Part shown: piece after piece, positions 15,001-22,924 of the stretch
Layout: every line of letters begins with the position of its first letter
Numbering within the stretch: the first letter of the stretch is position 1
DNA from: a virus
DNA length: 29,419 bases
Direction: 5' to 3' (one strand)
Virus record (IMG/VR): IMGVR_UViG_3300046319_000012
Span: 1 to 29,419 of that record
Made by a program: the position numbers and the translations under genes
The notes under the pieces: generated by a model
Told to the model about the DNA's origin: nothing
The model's input: the letters and a program-made list of their open reading frames with translations, nothing else
The model's database searches: none

Positions 15001-15097
15001 TATGGTAAATGACTCTGTATATAAAAGAGACTCCAAAGGTATTCCATCTGGTTTTATTCTTCTAGATACAATTCCACCGAAAGCTAAAAGGGTATGA
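12002..15097 (+). CDS. 5: gp5-like baseplate hub spike with GH19-type and M15-type domains
   Basis: A 1031-aa central spike, compared with 575 aa for T4 gp5. Domains visible in order: an OB-fold at about 1-95 (YTGVVENRQDPLQLGRCQVR ... IMLGTIGG); a GH19 chitinase/endolysin-like domain at about 256-458, with E288 in AGGET and GRGFIQLTGRANY at 361-373; a repetitive triple-stranded beta-helix at about 620-735 (NITVDGNLNVFA ... VLVKAGGTFKVQ); an Ala/Pro linker; and a C-terminal M15-type D-Ala-D-Ala/L-Ala-D-Glu peptidase-like domain from about 830, with SSGYR, the SDHCKGHCFD motif (H938, D945) and WIH (H986) as likely zinc ligands. T4 gp5 instead carries a GH24 lysozyme and no peptidase. The role would be to pierce the envelope and cut cell wall during infection. 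It overlaps both neighbours. Confidence 0.85.
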   Translation: MFYTGVVENRQDPLQLGRCQVRIVGLHTHDKTQLPTEQLPWSTPVQPVTSAAMNGIGMTPIGPVEGSTVIIMFADGAQQQPIMLGTIGGIPTAPKSIEDDDSATPFDEQSNLKDIVLRTIDGPVTGKQLTFIDRETNRSNLTKGLTANMKVVGFGLSDNCIIVTIDNEKQITISELVTGYGENIITFKPAATNLDAVNTSKLQGVLMTATGLPVTTNDGTPVRSAESQQGAPVQTATNTSIPTIPPPKSTSDASKSSAGIKALIAACDKVGLTTKEQKCALLGIAGGETTWIPQLESYNYSASRMKQIYSFATDEDIAKYSDASKKGITRAEFFSWAYGPTKRGKGFLGNLTDDDGGKYFGRGFIQLTGRANYARYQKLANEAGLNIDIVNNPDSLDTDINVSAMVAALYIKDRVAKGVKPTEHPGFFLAAKKAVGVNSPDITAKKTSYYEYFYGAVAGNAVDKDAGAPLAAPAADYSGVPGPSAESIKRGTDNTGFRDPNNKYPLKEYLNEPDTNRLARGIIDGTIVEKKDASIVKGVPKAGGMGSWDQPIPSFGAQYPYNKVFETESGHIQEFDDTPGQERIHTYHRAGTYQEIDPNGSVINYIVGDKFTLMERNGCIHVGGECNITVDGNLNVFARTDANIEVAQNATIRVGNNLDVGVANDMYFAAGGDVLVKAGGTFKVQANDVSMLADADLTMQGTGAVSAKGNTVNVESAGSMDLLAGGTLSADYAEGQFGNGAAGATDVSPVELTPPPVGDPINAVVPYLIPPERKTEELAANETPEDFNTPEGRAASNAAVIAGVPNAPAPAATEEAGTPSGGSGKQIPVDCKIIYGTKNFTNDYTISKNFTLGMLMDGGVNGKHKLVDQMLKDGPNTQERVYTVQEIVCNLAMSAQNILEPYLEALPGGIGGYNKQWKISSGYRLKGVVPTESPFSDHCKGHCFDIALMLPDRNNKTYALVQQLEKLITYDQLILEYRATDSVWIHTAYKPQGNRKMAFTMVNDSVYKRDSKGIPSGFILLDTIPPKAKRV

Positions 15098-15387
15098 CAG
15101 CCTTAACTTATAAGGGTGCAATGAGTAAAGGACAAGATGGATATCCTCCATCTGCCCTTACTGTTATGCAGTGCTCTAAAAGTTATGTTGGTGGAAATAT
15201 TATCGGTGTGATTGGTGACCAGTTTGACGATCATGGACCATCACCTCAACACACAGGAGTTAAACGAAAGATTTCGACTGGTGCTGCAAAGACTTATTTT
15301 GAGGGTCATCTGGCTGCAAGAGTTGATGATTTAATTGCAGATGGCGATGCAATTTCCAGCGGAAATGCAAAGACTTTCATAGAATAA
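15094..15387 (+). CDS. 5.4: PAAR-like spike tip protein (gp5.4-like)
   Basis: A 97-aa protein, the same length as T4 gp5.4, which caps the gp5 needle. Glycine/histidine-rich short strands (GNIIGVIGDQFDDHGPSP, HTGVKRKISTGAAKTYFEG, AARVDDLIADGDAISSGNA) follow the PAAR repeat style, including an AAR-VDD element and a closing tip strand. PAAR proteins form a sharp cone on top of trimeric spikes, often around a metal ion. His residues (HGP, QHT, EGH) are candidate ligands. The start overlaps the gp5 stop as ATGA, implying coupled translation and matched expression. Confidence 0.75.
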   Translation: MTALTYKGAMSKGQDGYPPSALTVMQCSKSYVGGNIIGVIGDQFDDHGPSPQHTGVKRKISTGAAKTYFEGHLAARVDDLIADGDAISSGNAKTFIE

Positions 15388-15401
15388 CCTAAATAAACAA
15401 T

Positions 15402-15794
15402 ATGGCAAGAAATACAAGAATCTTCTCGGACTTAGACTTCAATTTCACTCCTCACCCAGTGACTGGTGATATTGTACGTCGTTTTGATGAGAACGCTATC
15501 AAGACTAGTCTGAAGAACTTGATTATGACTGCTAATTATGAGCGACCATTCCACAGCGAAATCGGTAGCCCAATTAAAAGATTATTATTCGAGCCAGTTA
15601 CTCCAATGCTCGAAGTTATGCTCCGCAGATCAATCATCGATACTATCGATAACTTCGAACCTCGTGTTCAAGTACTAGACGTAATCGTAGTGGTTTCTGA
15701 AGATGAATATGACGTTAGTGTGACTATAGAGTTTCAAATTTTAAATACAAACCAACCACTAACTCTTGATTTAACGCTAGAGAGAACACGATAA
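15402..15794 (+). CDS. 25: gp25 baseplate wedge subunit
   Basis: A 130-aa protein, near-identical in size to T4 gp25 (132 aa), which links wedge to sheath and starts sheath assembly. It shows the family core: an N-terminal FSDLDFNFTPHPVTGDIVRR, then NLIMTANYERPFHSEIGSPI, and the conserved EPR element in DNFEPRVQVLDV. A C-terminal VTIEFQILNTNQPLTLDL strand pair closes it. Homologous to the lysozyme-like W/TssE family. No Shine-Dalgarno is visible in front of the ATG. Directly abuts gp6. Confidence 0.92.
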   Translation: MARNTRIFSDLDFNFTPHPVTGDIVRRFDENAIKTSLKNLIMTANYERPFHSEIGSPIKRLLFEPVTPMLEVMLRRSIIDTIDNFEPRVQVLDVIVVVSEDEYDVSVTIEFQILNTNQPLTLDLTLERTR

Positions 15795-17627
15795 ATGGCA
15801 TCCAATAAGAAAATCAATGTAACAGAGTTAGACTTTGATAATATCAAGTCTAACCTAAAGAACTTCCTAAAGGGACAAGAACAGTTTCAGGACTACGACT
15901 TCGAAGGTTCTGCCATGTCTGTCTTACTAGATGTCTTAGCATATAATACTCATTATAATGCCCTGTATAATAACATGGCTATTAATGAAATGTTTTTAGA
16001 CTCAGCACGCAAGCGTAACAGTATTGTTTCTCTTGCTAAAATGCTTGGATATACACCACGTTCTGCATCATGTGCCAAGGCTATTGTGACAGTAACGGTT
16101 TCTGGTGGAGTTAACTCACCCTCTACAATCACATTACCTGCATACTCAGAATTTACCACTAATGTAGATGGAACTCAATACACGTTCTATAATACAGGTT
16201 CAGTAACTACTACTCGTTCTAATAACGTATATACTTTTACAAATTTAGAAATCACAGAAGGTCGCCCACTAAACTTTAAATATACGGCTTCTGCTGGTTC
16301 TCGTTACATTATACCAAACAGTAACGTAGACATCAACACTCTAAAAGTACGTATTCAAGAAAACCCAACTTCTTCTATGTATGAGACTTGGTCGAATACA
16401 GATTCTGTAGTCAACGCTACACCTGTTACTAAAGCGTTTTGGGTTAAAGAAATTGATGATGGTCTTTATGAAATCACATTTGGCGATGGTAATATCGGTC
16501 GTGCTTTAGATATAGGTAATGTTATTCACTTAGATTATTTTGTATCTAGCTTAGACGCAACCAATGGCGCTCGTGCATTCTCATATAATGGTGCAACAAT
16601 TCTTGCTGGTGCCACAGTTACAGTAACAACTACTGGAATTGCATCAAATGGATCTGATAAAGAAGCAAATGACTCTATCCGTTTTAATGCTCCAAAATTC
16701 TATGCCGCACAGAACCGTGCGGTAACTCCAGATGACTATAAAGCTCTAATTTACGCTAACGTACCAGAAGCAAAGTCTGTTTCTGTTTGGGGTGGTGAAG
16801 ATAATAATCCTCCTGTTTATGGTAAGACATTTATCTGTATTAAACCAAAAGATGCAACTAAACTGACTACAGTTCAGAAAGCTGCCATCACTTCTTCTAT
16901 CCTTAGCAACCGTAACGTTGTTTCTGTTATCCCTCAAATTGTAGACCCAGAATATATTAACATAGCCCTCGATGTTACTGTTTATTTCAATGAACAAGAT
17001 ACATCTCGCACTGCTGCTGAAATTGCCACTTTAGTCCGTCAGACAATTATTTCTTACAACGATTCTGATTTACAAACATTTGATGGTATATTCCGTTTCT
17101 CTAAGTTAAGCAAACTTATCGATGAGACTGATCCATCTATTGTTAATAATATTACAACAGTACTGCTTCGTCGTAAGATGACTCCACGTTACAATGTGTC
17201 AGCGCAATATCTGTTGAATATGATTAACCCGATCTATTATTCTGGTGTGGCTGAAGAATCATTCCAGTCAACTGGATTCTACATTGCTGGTTCAGATCAA
17301 GTACATTATTTGGATGATGATGGTATTCGTTATGTGCGTTTGTATCGTCTCGGAACTAATGCTACTAAAATTGTCGTTAATGACCAAATTGGTACGATTG
17401 ATTACTCTAAAGGTATCGTTGATATTAAGAACTTGCACATTACTGCTCTAGCAGATGTTGATTTTGAACTTTCTATCGCCCCACAATCTAACGACGTTGT
17501 TTCTGCCCTAACGCAAGTTGCAGAAATTGCACTAGACCACTTGAAGATTACTGCGATTGCTGATAAGACAGCATCTGGTGACTTACGTGGTGGATACAAT
17601 TATCAGTTTACTTCTAGTCGCTCATAA
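15795..17627 (+). CDS. 6: gp6 baseplate wedge subunit
   Basis: A 610-aa protein corresponding to T4 gp6 (660 aa). In T4 gp6 dimers form the inner baseplate ring that connects wedges. The N-terminal region is highly typical: VTELDFDNIKSNLKNFLKGQ, then FQDYDFEGSAMSVLLDVLAY and NTHYNALYNNMAINEMFLDSA. The baseplate J-type core follows, including EIDDGLYEITFGDGNIGRAL and the late NRAVTPDDYKALIYANVPEA plus SVSVWGGEDNNP-like segment (about residues 300-335). The start abuts the gp25 TAA and the stop overlaps the next ATG by one base, so 25-6-7 form a tightly coupled wedge cassette. Confidence 0.92.
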   Translation: MASNKKINVTELDFDNIKSNLKNFLKGQEQFQDYDFEGSAMSVLLDVLAYNTHYNALYNNMAINEMFLDSARKRNSIVSLAKMLGYTPRSASCAKAIVTVTVSGGVNSPSTITLPAYSEFTTNVDGTQYTFYNTGSVTTTRSNNVYTFTNLEITEGRPLNFKYTASAGSRYIIPNSNVDINTLKVRIQENPTSSMYETWSNTDSVVNATPVTKAFWVKEIDDGLYEITFGDGNIGRALDIGNVIHLDYFVSSLDATNGARAFSYNGATILAGATVTVTTTGIASNGSDKEANDSIRFNAPKFYAAQNRAVTPDDYKALIYANVPEAKSVSVWGGEDNNPPVYGKTFICIKPKDATKLTTVQKAAITSSILSNRNVVSVIPQIVDPEYINIALDVTVYFNEQDTSRTAAEIATLVRQTIISYNDSDLQTFDGIFRFSKLSKLIDETDPSIVNNITTVLLRRKMTPRYNVSAQYLLNMINPIYYSGVAEESFQSTGFYIAGSDQVHYLDDDGIRYVRLYRLGTNATKIVVNDQIGTIDYSKGIVDIKNLHITALADVDFELSIAPQSNDVVSALTQVAEIALDHLKITAIADKTASGDLRGGYNYQFTSSRS

Positions 17628-19831
17628 TGCTTACCAAGCCAAAGTTATCATCTCTGGTAGCGTCGCAGCTACCTGAATTCGTAAGATCAGATTATCCTGC
17701 GTTTGTATCATTCTTGCAAGCGTATTATGATTATCTTGGAACAACTCAACAGGACTTAGAAGATCTTCGAGATCTGGACAAGACCTTAGATTCATTCATT
17801 AGATATTTTAAAGATGAGTTAGCTTCTAAGCTACCTTATACTACAGTAGAACCTCGCTTCTTAATGGAGCATATCAAAGAACACTACGGTGCCAAAGGTT
17901 CTGAGGCTTCTTTTAAGTTACTATTTCGTATTCTATTCAATAAAGAAGTTACGGTTGAATATCCTGCCAAGCAGATGCTCCGTGCTTCTGATGGTAAGTG
18001 GAATCAAGACGTTTCTGTTTTCGTTAAGATTCTTACTGGTCATCCAAATGATCCAATCGGTAAGTTAGTTGACGTTGTCACACCAAACAAGATTATTCGT
18101 GTTCTAGTCGATCGTCGTCAATACGTTGAAGTTGAAATTGATCGTGTAGTTAACATTGCAGATAACGTTTACGAATATTACATCGATCGTCGATTCTTTG
18201 GTAATATTTCAGTCGGAGATAGACTTCGTTATCGTGATGACGCTGCTGGCACCTACTTTACTGGTGAGATTCTAGCCACAACATCGCAACTAGAGATTCA
18301 GAAACCTGGATCTGGTTTTAAAATTGGTGACTTATATAACATTAAGAACTTTGATGGATATGGTTCCATCTTGAAGATCTCTCGTGTCGATTCTAACGGT
18401 GGTATCGCACAAGGACAATTTATTAAGTATGGTGTCGGTTATACGACAGATTTTACAACTACAATTTCTGCTAAATCTGGTCAAGATGTTGCTGGAACAG
18501 CTGGTACTATTATTCAACGTATCGATACACCACAAATTGGTGGAACTCTATCTACATTGAGTATTAGCGAAAGACTAGATGGTTTTGCTGAATCTGGTAC
18601 AATTAACACAGCAGACTATAACATGGCAGGTGTTGGTGAGACTGGTGGACCAGCACTAGACGGCACATTTGCTGGTTTGGTTCTACGTGAATTTGGTATC
18701 TCTAGCGTAGACTCTACTATCACAGATAACGATCCAGCGATTATCAAATGTTCTCTTGGACCTCTTGCAAAATATCCAGGTTACTACGTTAATAACGATG
18801 GCTTCTTAGATGATGCTATCTATATCCAAGATAGTCGTTACTATCAAGCATACTCTTATGTTATTAAGATCGATGAGGCTCTTGACTCTTACAAGACTGC
18901 AGTTAAGAATTTGATTCATCCTGCTGGTATGGCCATATTTGGTGAATATGATATTCGTAATGAATTTGATGTTAGTTTAGCTCTGGAATCATTAGTTAAG
19001 ATTTTGGCGGTTACAGTTCAAGATGAAGTTACTATTGATGCTTTAACTGAGATTAAAGATTTTGGTAAGTATTTTGATGATCAGACAGCCAACTTTGACG
19101 GTGCAGTTGAAGGACATTATGTAACAATGGTAGAAACAGGATTGACTCTGGATGGAACCAGAACAATGCCATATCTAACATTGTCTAAACCTATTGATGG
19201 CACCAACTTAAATTATGATGGAAATGTCGAACCGCAGTCTATTTCATTAGCTGACGGTGGTGATGTGACTGATTCTACCAGAATAATGCCATATTTCGAT
19301 ACGGTAAAGGCGCTCACTCTAAATCACGTTATTAATGATGGAACTACAGTAGACTCTGAATCTGTATTCACTTTAGACACAGTTGGATCTAATGGATCTC
19401 GTACTGTTCCATATTTTGATCAAACTAAATTACTTGACGCAACCCATTTAAATTATGATTTAGCATATGATAATGAAACTGCTACAATGGTTGAACAAGC
19501 TATTGGATATGCTGGTGGCGCAACTAGAATTGGTGCTGATGTATTCGATTTTAACAAATTACTCGAAGCCAATCACTACTTAAATAATGGTAATGACCAA
19601 GATCTAGAACAAGTTGTTATGTCGGACACTGACGCAACAAGTCCTACAGACCTAAATAGAACGACACCAGCATTTGTTTATACGACCACTATAGATCCGA
19701 CATACTATGGTGGTGACGATAATGCCGCAGCAGTAGACTCTGGCGGTTTACTTGAACTTAACCCATACGGAGAGGCTGGCTTCTTCTTAAATGATAGTGG
19801 GTTATATGTCGGCGAGGCAATTACAATCTAA
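17627..19831 (+). CDS. gp7-position baseplate wedge / structural protein with C-terminal repeats
   Basis: A 734-aa protein that follows gp6 where T4 has gene 7. The N-terminal domain is strongly conserved in T4-like aquatic phages: LPEFVRSDYPAFVSFLQAYY, then DLDKTLDSFIRYFKDEL, then MEHIKEHYGAKGSEASFKLL and FRILFNKEV (to about residue 110). A beta-rich middle contains two GxGY/GxGF-type units (PGSGFKIGD and YGVGYTTDF, about 228-275). The region YYQAYSYVIKIDEALDSYKT, then LIHPAGMAIFGEYDI (about 405-445), is a second conserved block. From about 499 to 705 run five degenerate 40-43 residue repeats. Homology to T4 gp7 (1032 aa) itself is not visible to me, so this is a positional call. Confidence 0.65.
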   Translation: MLTKPKLSSLVASQLPEFVRSDYPAFVSFLQAYYDYLGTTQQDLEDLRDLDKTLDSFIRYFKDELASKLPYTTVEPRFLMEHIKEHYGAKGSEASFKLLFRILFNKEVTVEYPAKQMLRASDGKWNQDVSVFVKILTGHPNDPIGKLVDVVTPNKIIRVLVDRRQYVEVEIDRVVNIADNVYEYYIDRRFFGNISVGDRLRYRDDAAGTYFTGEILATTSQLEIQKPGSGFKIGDLYNIKNFDGYGSILKISRVDSNGGIAQGQFIKYGVGYTTDFTTTISAKSGQDVAGTAGTIIQRIDTPQIGGTLSTLSISERLDGFAESGTINTADYNMAGVGETGGPALDGTFAGLVLREFGISSVDSTITDNDPAIIKCSLGPLAKYPGYYVNNDGFLDDAIYIQDSRYYQAYSYVIKIDEALDSYKTAVKNLIHPAGMAIFGEYDIRNEFDVSLALESLVKILAVTVQDEVTIDALTEIKDFGKYFDDQTANFDGAVEGHYVTMVETGLTLDGTRTMPYLTLSKPIDGTNLNYDGNVEPQSISLADGGDVTDSTRIMPYFDTVKALTLNHVINDGTTVDSESVFTLDTVGSNGSRTVPYFDQTKLLDATHLNYDLAYDNETATMVEQAIGYAGGATRIGADVFDFNKLLEANHYLNNGNDQDLEQVVMSDTDATSPTDLNRTTPAFVYTTTIDPTYYGGDDNAAAVDSGGLLELNPYGEAGFFLNDSGLYVGEAITI
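19121..19738 (+). repeat. Five tandem about 41-residue protein repeats
   Basis: Inside the gp7-position protein, similar units begin near residues 499, 539, 580, 620 and 663 (spacing 40, 41, 40, 43). Each has an acidic/hydrophobic strand, then a TR-MPYF-like or TRTTPAF-like element, then a K-L---NH/TNLNYD-like element with an Asn/Asp-rich turn. Examples are TRTMPYLTLSKPIDGTNLNY, TRIMPYFDTVKALTLNHVIN and SRTVPYFDQTKLLDATHLNY. The pattern is at protein level and only patchy in DNA, so the repeats are old. Confidence 0.75.
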
Positions 19832-19843
19832 CAGGAGAATTAT

Positions 19844-20296
19844 ATGGAATTTCAACAACAAGACGACTTACTAGCTACAGGTGAAGTAAAGATCCAACTA
19901 TTGGACGCAGCTGGTAATGTAAAAGAAGAACACAAAGTTAAGAACTTAGTTGTTTCTGCAGGTAAGACTTATATCGCTGCTCGTATGCAGGGATCATCTA
20001 TCCCAACAGTTATGGGTTATATGGCTATCGGTACTGGTACTGCAACTCCAGCTGTAGGTAATACTACTCTAGGTGTTGAAGCTGGTCGTGTAGCATTAGC
20101 TTCTTTCTCATCTTCATCTAACCAAGTTACTGCTACAGCTACTTTCCCAGCTGGTACAGGTACTGGTGCCATTACTGAAGCTGGTATTTTTAATGCCAAC
20201 TCTTCAGGTACAATGCTATGCCGCACAACTTTCCCAGTTGTTAACAAGGCAGCTGGCGACTCTATCGCTATCACTTGGGTTGTTACAGTAAGCTAA
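19844..20296 (+). CDS. Small virion structural protein
   Basis: A 150-aa Gly/Thr/Ala-rich beta protein. It has DDLLATGEVKIQLLDAAGNV, then VKNLVVSAGKTYIAARM, then GYMAIGTGTATPAVGNTTL, and a closing TGAITEAGIFNANSSGTM followed by FPVVNKAAGDSIAITW. I recognise this layout from T4-like and other tailed phages, where it occurs next to tail-fibre or baseplate genes as a structural protein without a defined role. A single jelly-roll or Ig-like domain that decorates the tail is possible, but inferred. The strong Shine-Dalgarno AGGAG at 19834-19838 suggests high expression compared with its weakly signalled neighbours. Confidence 0.65.
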   Translation: MEFQQQDDLLATGEVKIQLLDAAGNVKEEHKVKNLVVSAGKTYIAARMQGSSIPTVMGYMAIGTGTATPAVGNTTLGVEAGRVALASFSSSSNQVTATATFPAGTGTGAITEAGIFNANSSGTMLCRTTFPVVNKAAGDSIAITWVVTVS

Positions 20297-20312
20297 TTTT
20301 TAGGTAAATTCA

Positions 20313-22889
20313 ATGAGCTCATCTTCTTTACTGAAGTCTCCGCTACATAACTCTATTGCAGAGGCACTGTTCGATGAGATTCAGAACCGAAATGCCCGTT
20401 ACTACTACTTTTTAGGAAGAACTGTTAATTGGGTGGACGATACAACTCCTCCATATCCAATTGATAGTTTCGACTATGAATTAAAAACACGTAACGAAAT
20501 TATCACTCTAAAAGAAATTAAGAGTACAGACGTATCATTCGTCATTCCACGTGTAGACTGGGTTACTGGTCAAATTTGGGATATGTATGATGATCAGTAC
20601 AGTGATGAAGTTCAAGGTATTAATCTAGTTTCAGGTGGATATGGGTATTCAGATCCACCTTCTGTCAGTATTACAGGTGGTGGTGGAACTGGTGCCGTCG
20701 CCGTTCCAACAGTACTTGATGGTGTTGTAGTTTCTATTGATATGGTTTCTCGTGGCAGAGGATATACTTCTACACCTACAGTAACAATTACAGGTGGTGG
20801 TGGCGAAGGAGCATCAGCTTTAGCTACAACTGCTATTGCATACTCAGGTGCTCAAAGATTAGAAGACATTAACTGTGTCGTTATGACAGACGAGTACAAC
20901 GTGTACAAGTGTCTGGACAATAACAACAATGCTATTTCTACTTACAAGCCAATCGGAACTGTTGTAGATCCAGTTAATATGCCAGACGGGTATATGTGGA
21001 AATACTTGTATAGTATTCCAATCGCCCTGCGCAACAAATTCTTAACTGATGTTTACATGCCAGTTGTGAACTCTATCCGTTCTCAGTTTTACTCCAATGG
21101 TGAGATTTTAAACGTTGTTTTAGAAAACAGTGGACAAAACTACACATTCGCATCAATCTCTGTATCTGGTGACGGGTATCGTGAATCTGATCCATTATTA
21201 TTACAGAACGTTCAAATTTCTGCGCCTGGAACTGGTTATACTTCAGGTGCTACTATCACTATTGCTCCTCCATTTGCAGGTGCAAACTCTTGGACAAATG
21301 GTGTCGGTATTCTATTGGGTCAAAAAGTTGAGTATAACAACAACTTGTATGAAGCTACAGTTTCTGGAACTCTCGCTTCTCCAGCACCGACCCATAAATC
21401 TGGTATAGTATCAAATGGCACTGCGTCATTAAAGTATATTGGTACTCGTGCTACTGGAACAGTAAACGTATCTTCAGGTGCAGTTACTGGTATTACACTA
21501 AATGGTTCTGTTTTAGATGTTAACATTACGAATCCAGGTTCTGGATATACTTCTGCTCCATCTATAACATTAACTGGTGGTGGGGGTAACGGATTCGTTG
21601 GTGCTGTTGTGATGAATGGTACTGGCGTTCAGAAAGTTTATGTTTCTGATTCTGGTGAATTGTATACTTCTATTCCTACTGCCAACTTTGGTACACAGTG
21701 GGCACCATCTACTACATATACAGTTGGCACACAAATATTTTATTCTAGCCGTTTATACACAGTAACATCTCAAGGAACAACTAGTACTGTTGCGCCGACA
21801 CACACAAGTGGTGCAGCAACCAATGGTACTGCTACACTGACATATGTTGGGTCACCAGCCACAGGTACTGTTGTTTTAAAGTACGGGTCAGGTTACTCGA
21901 CTTTACCAAATATTCAAATCCAACCAGTTTCTGGTGGAGCAGGTGCAACTGGTTATTTCGTCGGTCTTAAGTCTGAAGCTAAGTTGATTCCAATTATCTC
22001 AAATGGACAGATTGACAGCGTGCAAATCGACAATGGTGGTGTTGGTTATACTTACGCCAACTTGGTAGTGCAAGGAGATGGTACCAATGCTGTTATTTCA
22101 GCTGACTTGTCTCCAGGTGATATCAATACTATGCAAGCAAACACAGAGTTGTTGACTCCAGATGGTCGTGTCATGGCGTATCCAGTGATTTCTGGTGGGT
22201 TTGGTTACGGTGAAAACCCAACTATTACTATTGATGGAGATGGTCAAGGCGCAACGGCTACTGCTATCATTGAAGGTGGTGCCGTTAAGAAATTAGTCGT
22301 TGGAGGTTATGGTACTGGATATCGTTGGGCTACTGTCACAATTTCTGGTGGTGGGTTTGGAGCTAAGGCTCGTGCTATCATGGCACCATTCGGTGGGCAT
22401 GGTAAAGATCCAATTACTGGTATGTTTGCTAGAACTCTTATGTTCTATACTAATATTTCTAAAGACACCAACCAAGGATTTAACGTTAACAACGATTTCC
22501 GTCAGTTAGGTATTATTAAAAACCCTCGTCAGTTTGGACAGTACGGTAACCTAAAAACAGCACTTGCTTCTGCATGTTATGTAGTCACAGGTTTTGTTGA
22601 TACAGCAGCATTTAAACCAGATATGTTGTTGACTGTTGGTGATTCTGCACGTCGTTTCCGTATTGTTTCTACTACAACTACTGGTATGTTGATACAATCA
22701 CTAGATAACTATGCCCCAGTTGTTGGAACTGTATTTGTTAATCCTACTGGACAAACATTCGCATGTTCTGGAGTTACTCCTCCAACTGCAGATAAGTATT
22801 CTGGTCATATCTTGTTTATTGATAACAAACAAGCGTTTACGCCTACAGCAGACCAAACAGTTACATTAAGAACTGTTATAAAATTCTAA
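20313..22889 (+). CDS. 8: gp8 baseplate wedge subunit, enlarged by GxGY modules
   Basis: An 858-aa protein whose scattered framework matches T4 gp8 (334 aa), a dimeric wedge protein. Framework pieces are YYYFLGRTVNW...PPYPIDSFDYE, VSFVIPRVDW, then YNVYKCLDNN, GYMWKYLYSIP, and at the extreme C-terminus KYSGHILFIDNKQAF...VTLRTVIKF, which parallels T4 HSGEMIYMENRPP...INILFTF. Between them lie about eight GxGY beta-units (GYGYSDPP, GRGYTSTP, GTGYTSGA, GSGYTSAP, GSGYSTLP, GVGYTYAN, GFGYGENP, GTGYRWAT) and two W-x-Y-x-G...APTHTSG modules at residues about 327-377 and 463-513. These additions more than double the protein and probably project from the baseplate rim. Confidence 0.82.
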   Translation: MSSSSLLKSPLHNSIAEALFDEIQNRNARYYYFLGRTVNWVDDTTPPYPIDSFDYELKTRNEIITLKEIKSTDVSFVIPRVDWVTGQIWDMYDDQYSDEVQGINLVSGGYGYSDPPSVSITGGGGTGAVAVPTVLDGVVVSIDMVSRGRGYTSTPTVTITGGGGEGASALATTAIAYSGAQRLEDINCVVMTDEYNVYKCLDNNNNAISTYKPIGTVVDPVNMPDGYMWKYLYSIPIALRNKFLTDVYMPVVNSIRSQFYSNGEILNVVLENSGQNYTFASISVSGDGYRESDPLLLQNVQISAPGTGYTSGATITIAPPFAGANSWTNGVGILLGQKVEYNNNLYEATVSGTLASPAPTHKSGIVSNGTASLKYIGTRATGTVNVSSGAVTGITLNGSVLDVNITNPGSGYTSAPSITLTGGGGNGFVGAVVMNGTGVQKVYVSDSGELYTSIPTANFGTQWAPSTTYTVGTQIFYSSRLYTVTSQGTTSTVAPTHTSGAATNGTATLTYVGSPATGTVVLKYGSGYSTLPNIQIQPVSGGAGATGYFVGLKSEAKLIPIISNGQIDSVQIDNGGVGYTYANLVVQGDGTNAVISADLSPGDINTMQANTELLTPDGRVMAYPVISGGFGYGENPTITIDGDGQGATATAIIEGGAVKKLVVGGYGTGYRWATVTISGGGFGAKARAIMAPFGGHGKDPITGMFARTLMFYTNISKDTNQGFNVNNDFRQLGIIKNPRQFGQYGNLKTALASACYVVTGFVDTAAFKPDMLLTVGDSARRFRIVSTTTTGMLIQSLDNYAPVVGTVFVNPTGQTFACSGVTPPTADKYSGHILFIDNKQAFTPTADQTVTLRTVIKF
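21531..21550 (+). repeat. 20-nt identity between gp53 and gp8 modules (copy 2)
   Basis: The exact partner of 10093-10112. In gp8 it begins the GSGYTSAPSITLTGGGG unit. Related but diverged DNA (for example GGATATACTTCT near 20760) recurs in other units of the same gene. Confidence 0.9.
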
Positions 22890-22895
22890 TAAATA
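22888..22895 (+). promoter_or_regulatory. Candidate late promoter box before the 2083-aa gene
   Basis: AATAAATA starts inside the gp8 stop codon and lies 29 nt before the ATG at 22925. The same octamer occurs before gp48 at a comparable distance. In T4 the late -10 box TATAAATA is placed about 6-13 nt before the start of transcription. That would give a leader of about 23 nt including the purine-rich AAAGAAGAG ribosome-binding region. This is one of the few gaps in the rightward block long enough to hold a promoter. Confidence 0.42.
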
Positions 22896-22924
22896 AAGAA
22901 TAACATTTAAAGAAGAGTATAAGA

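Noticed and set aside
15389-15396. CTAAATAA just before gp25 as a late promoter
   Set aside because: It is only 6 nt from the ATG, which would make the transcript leaderless or start within the gene. It also matches ordinary AT-rich stop-region sequence. Kept out of the promoter list.
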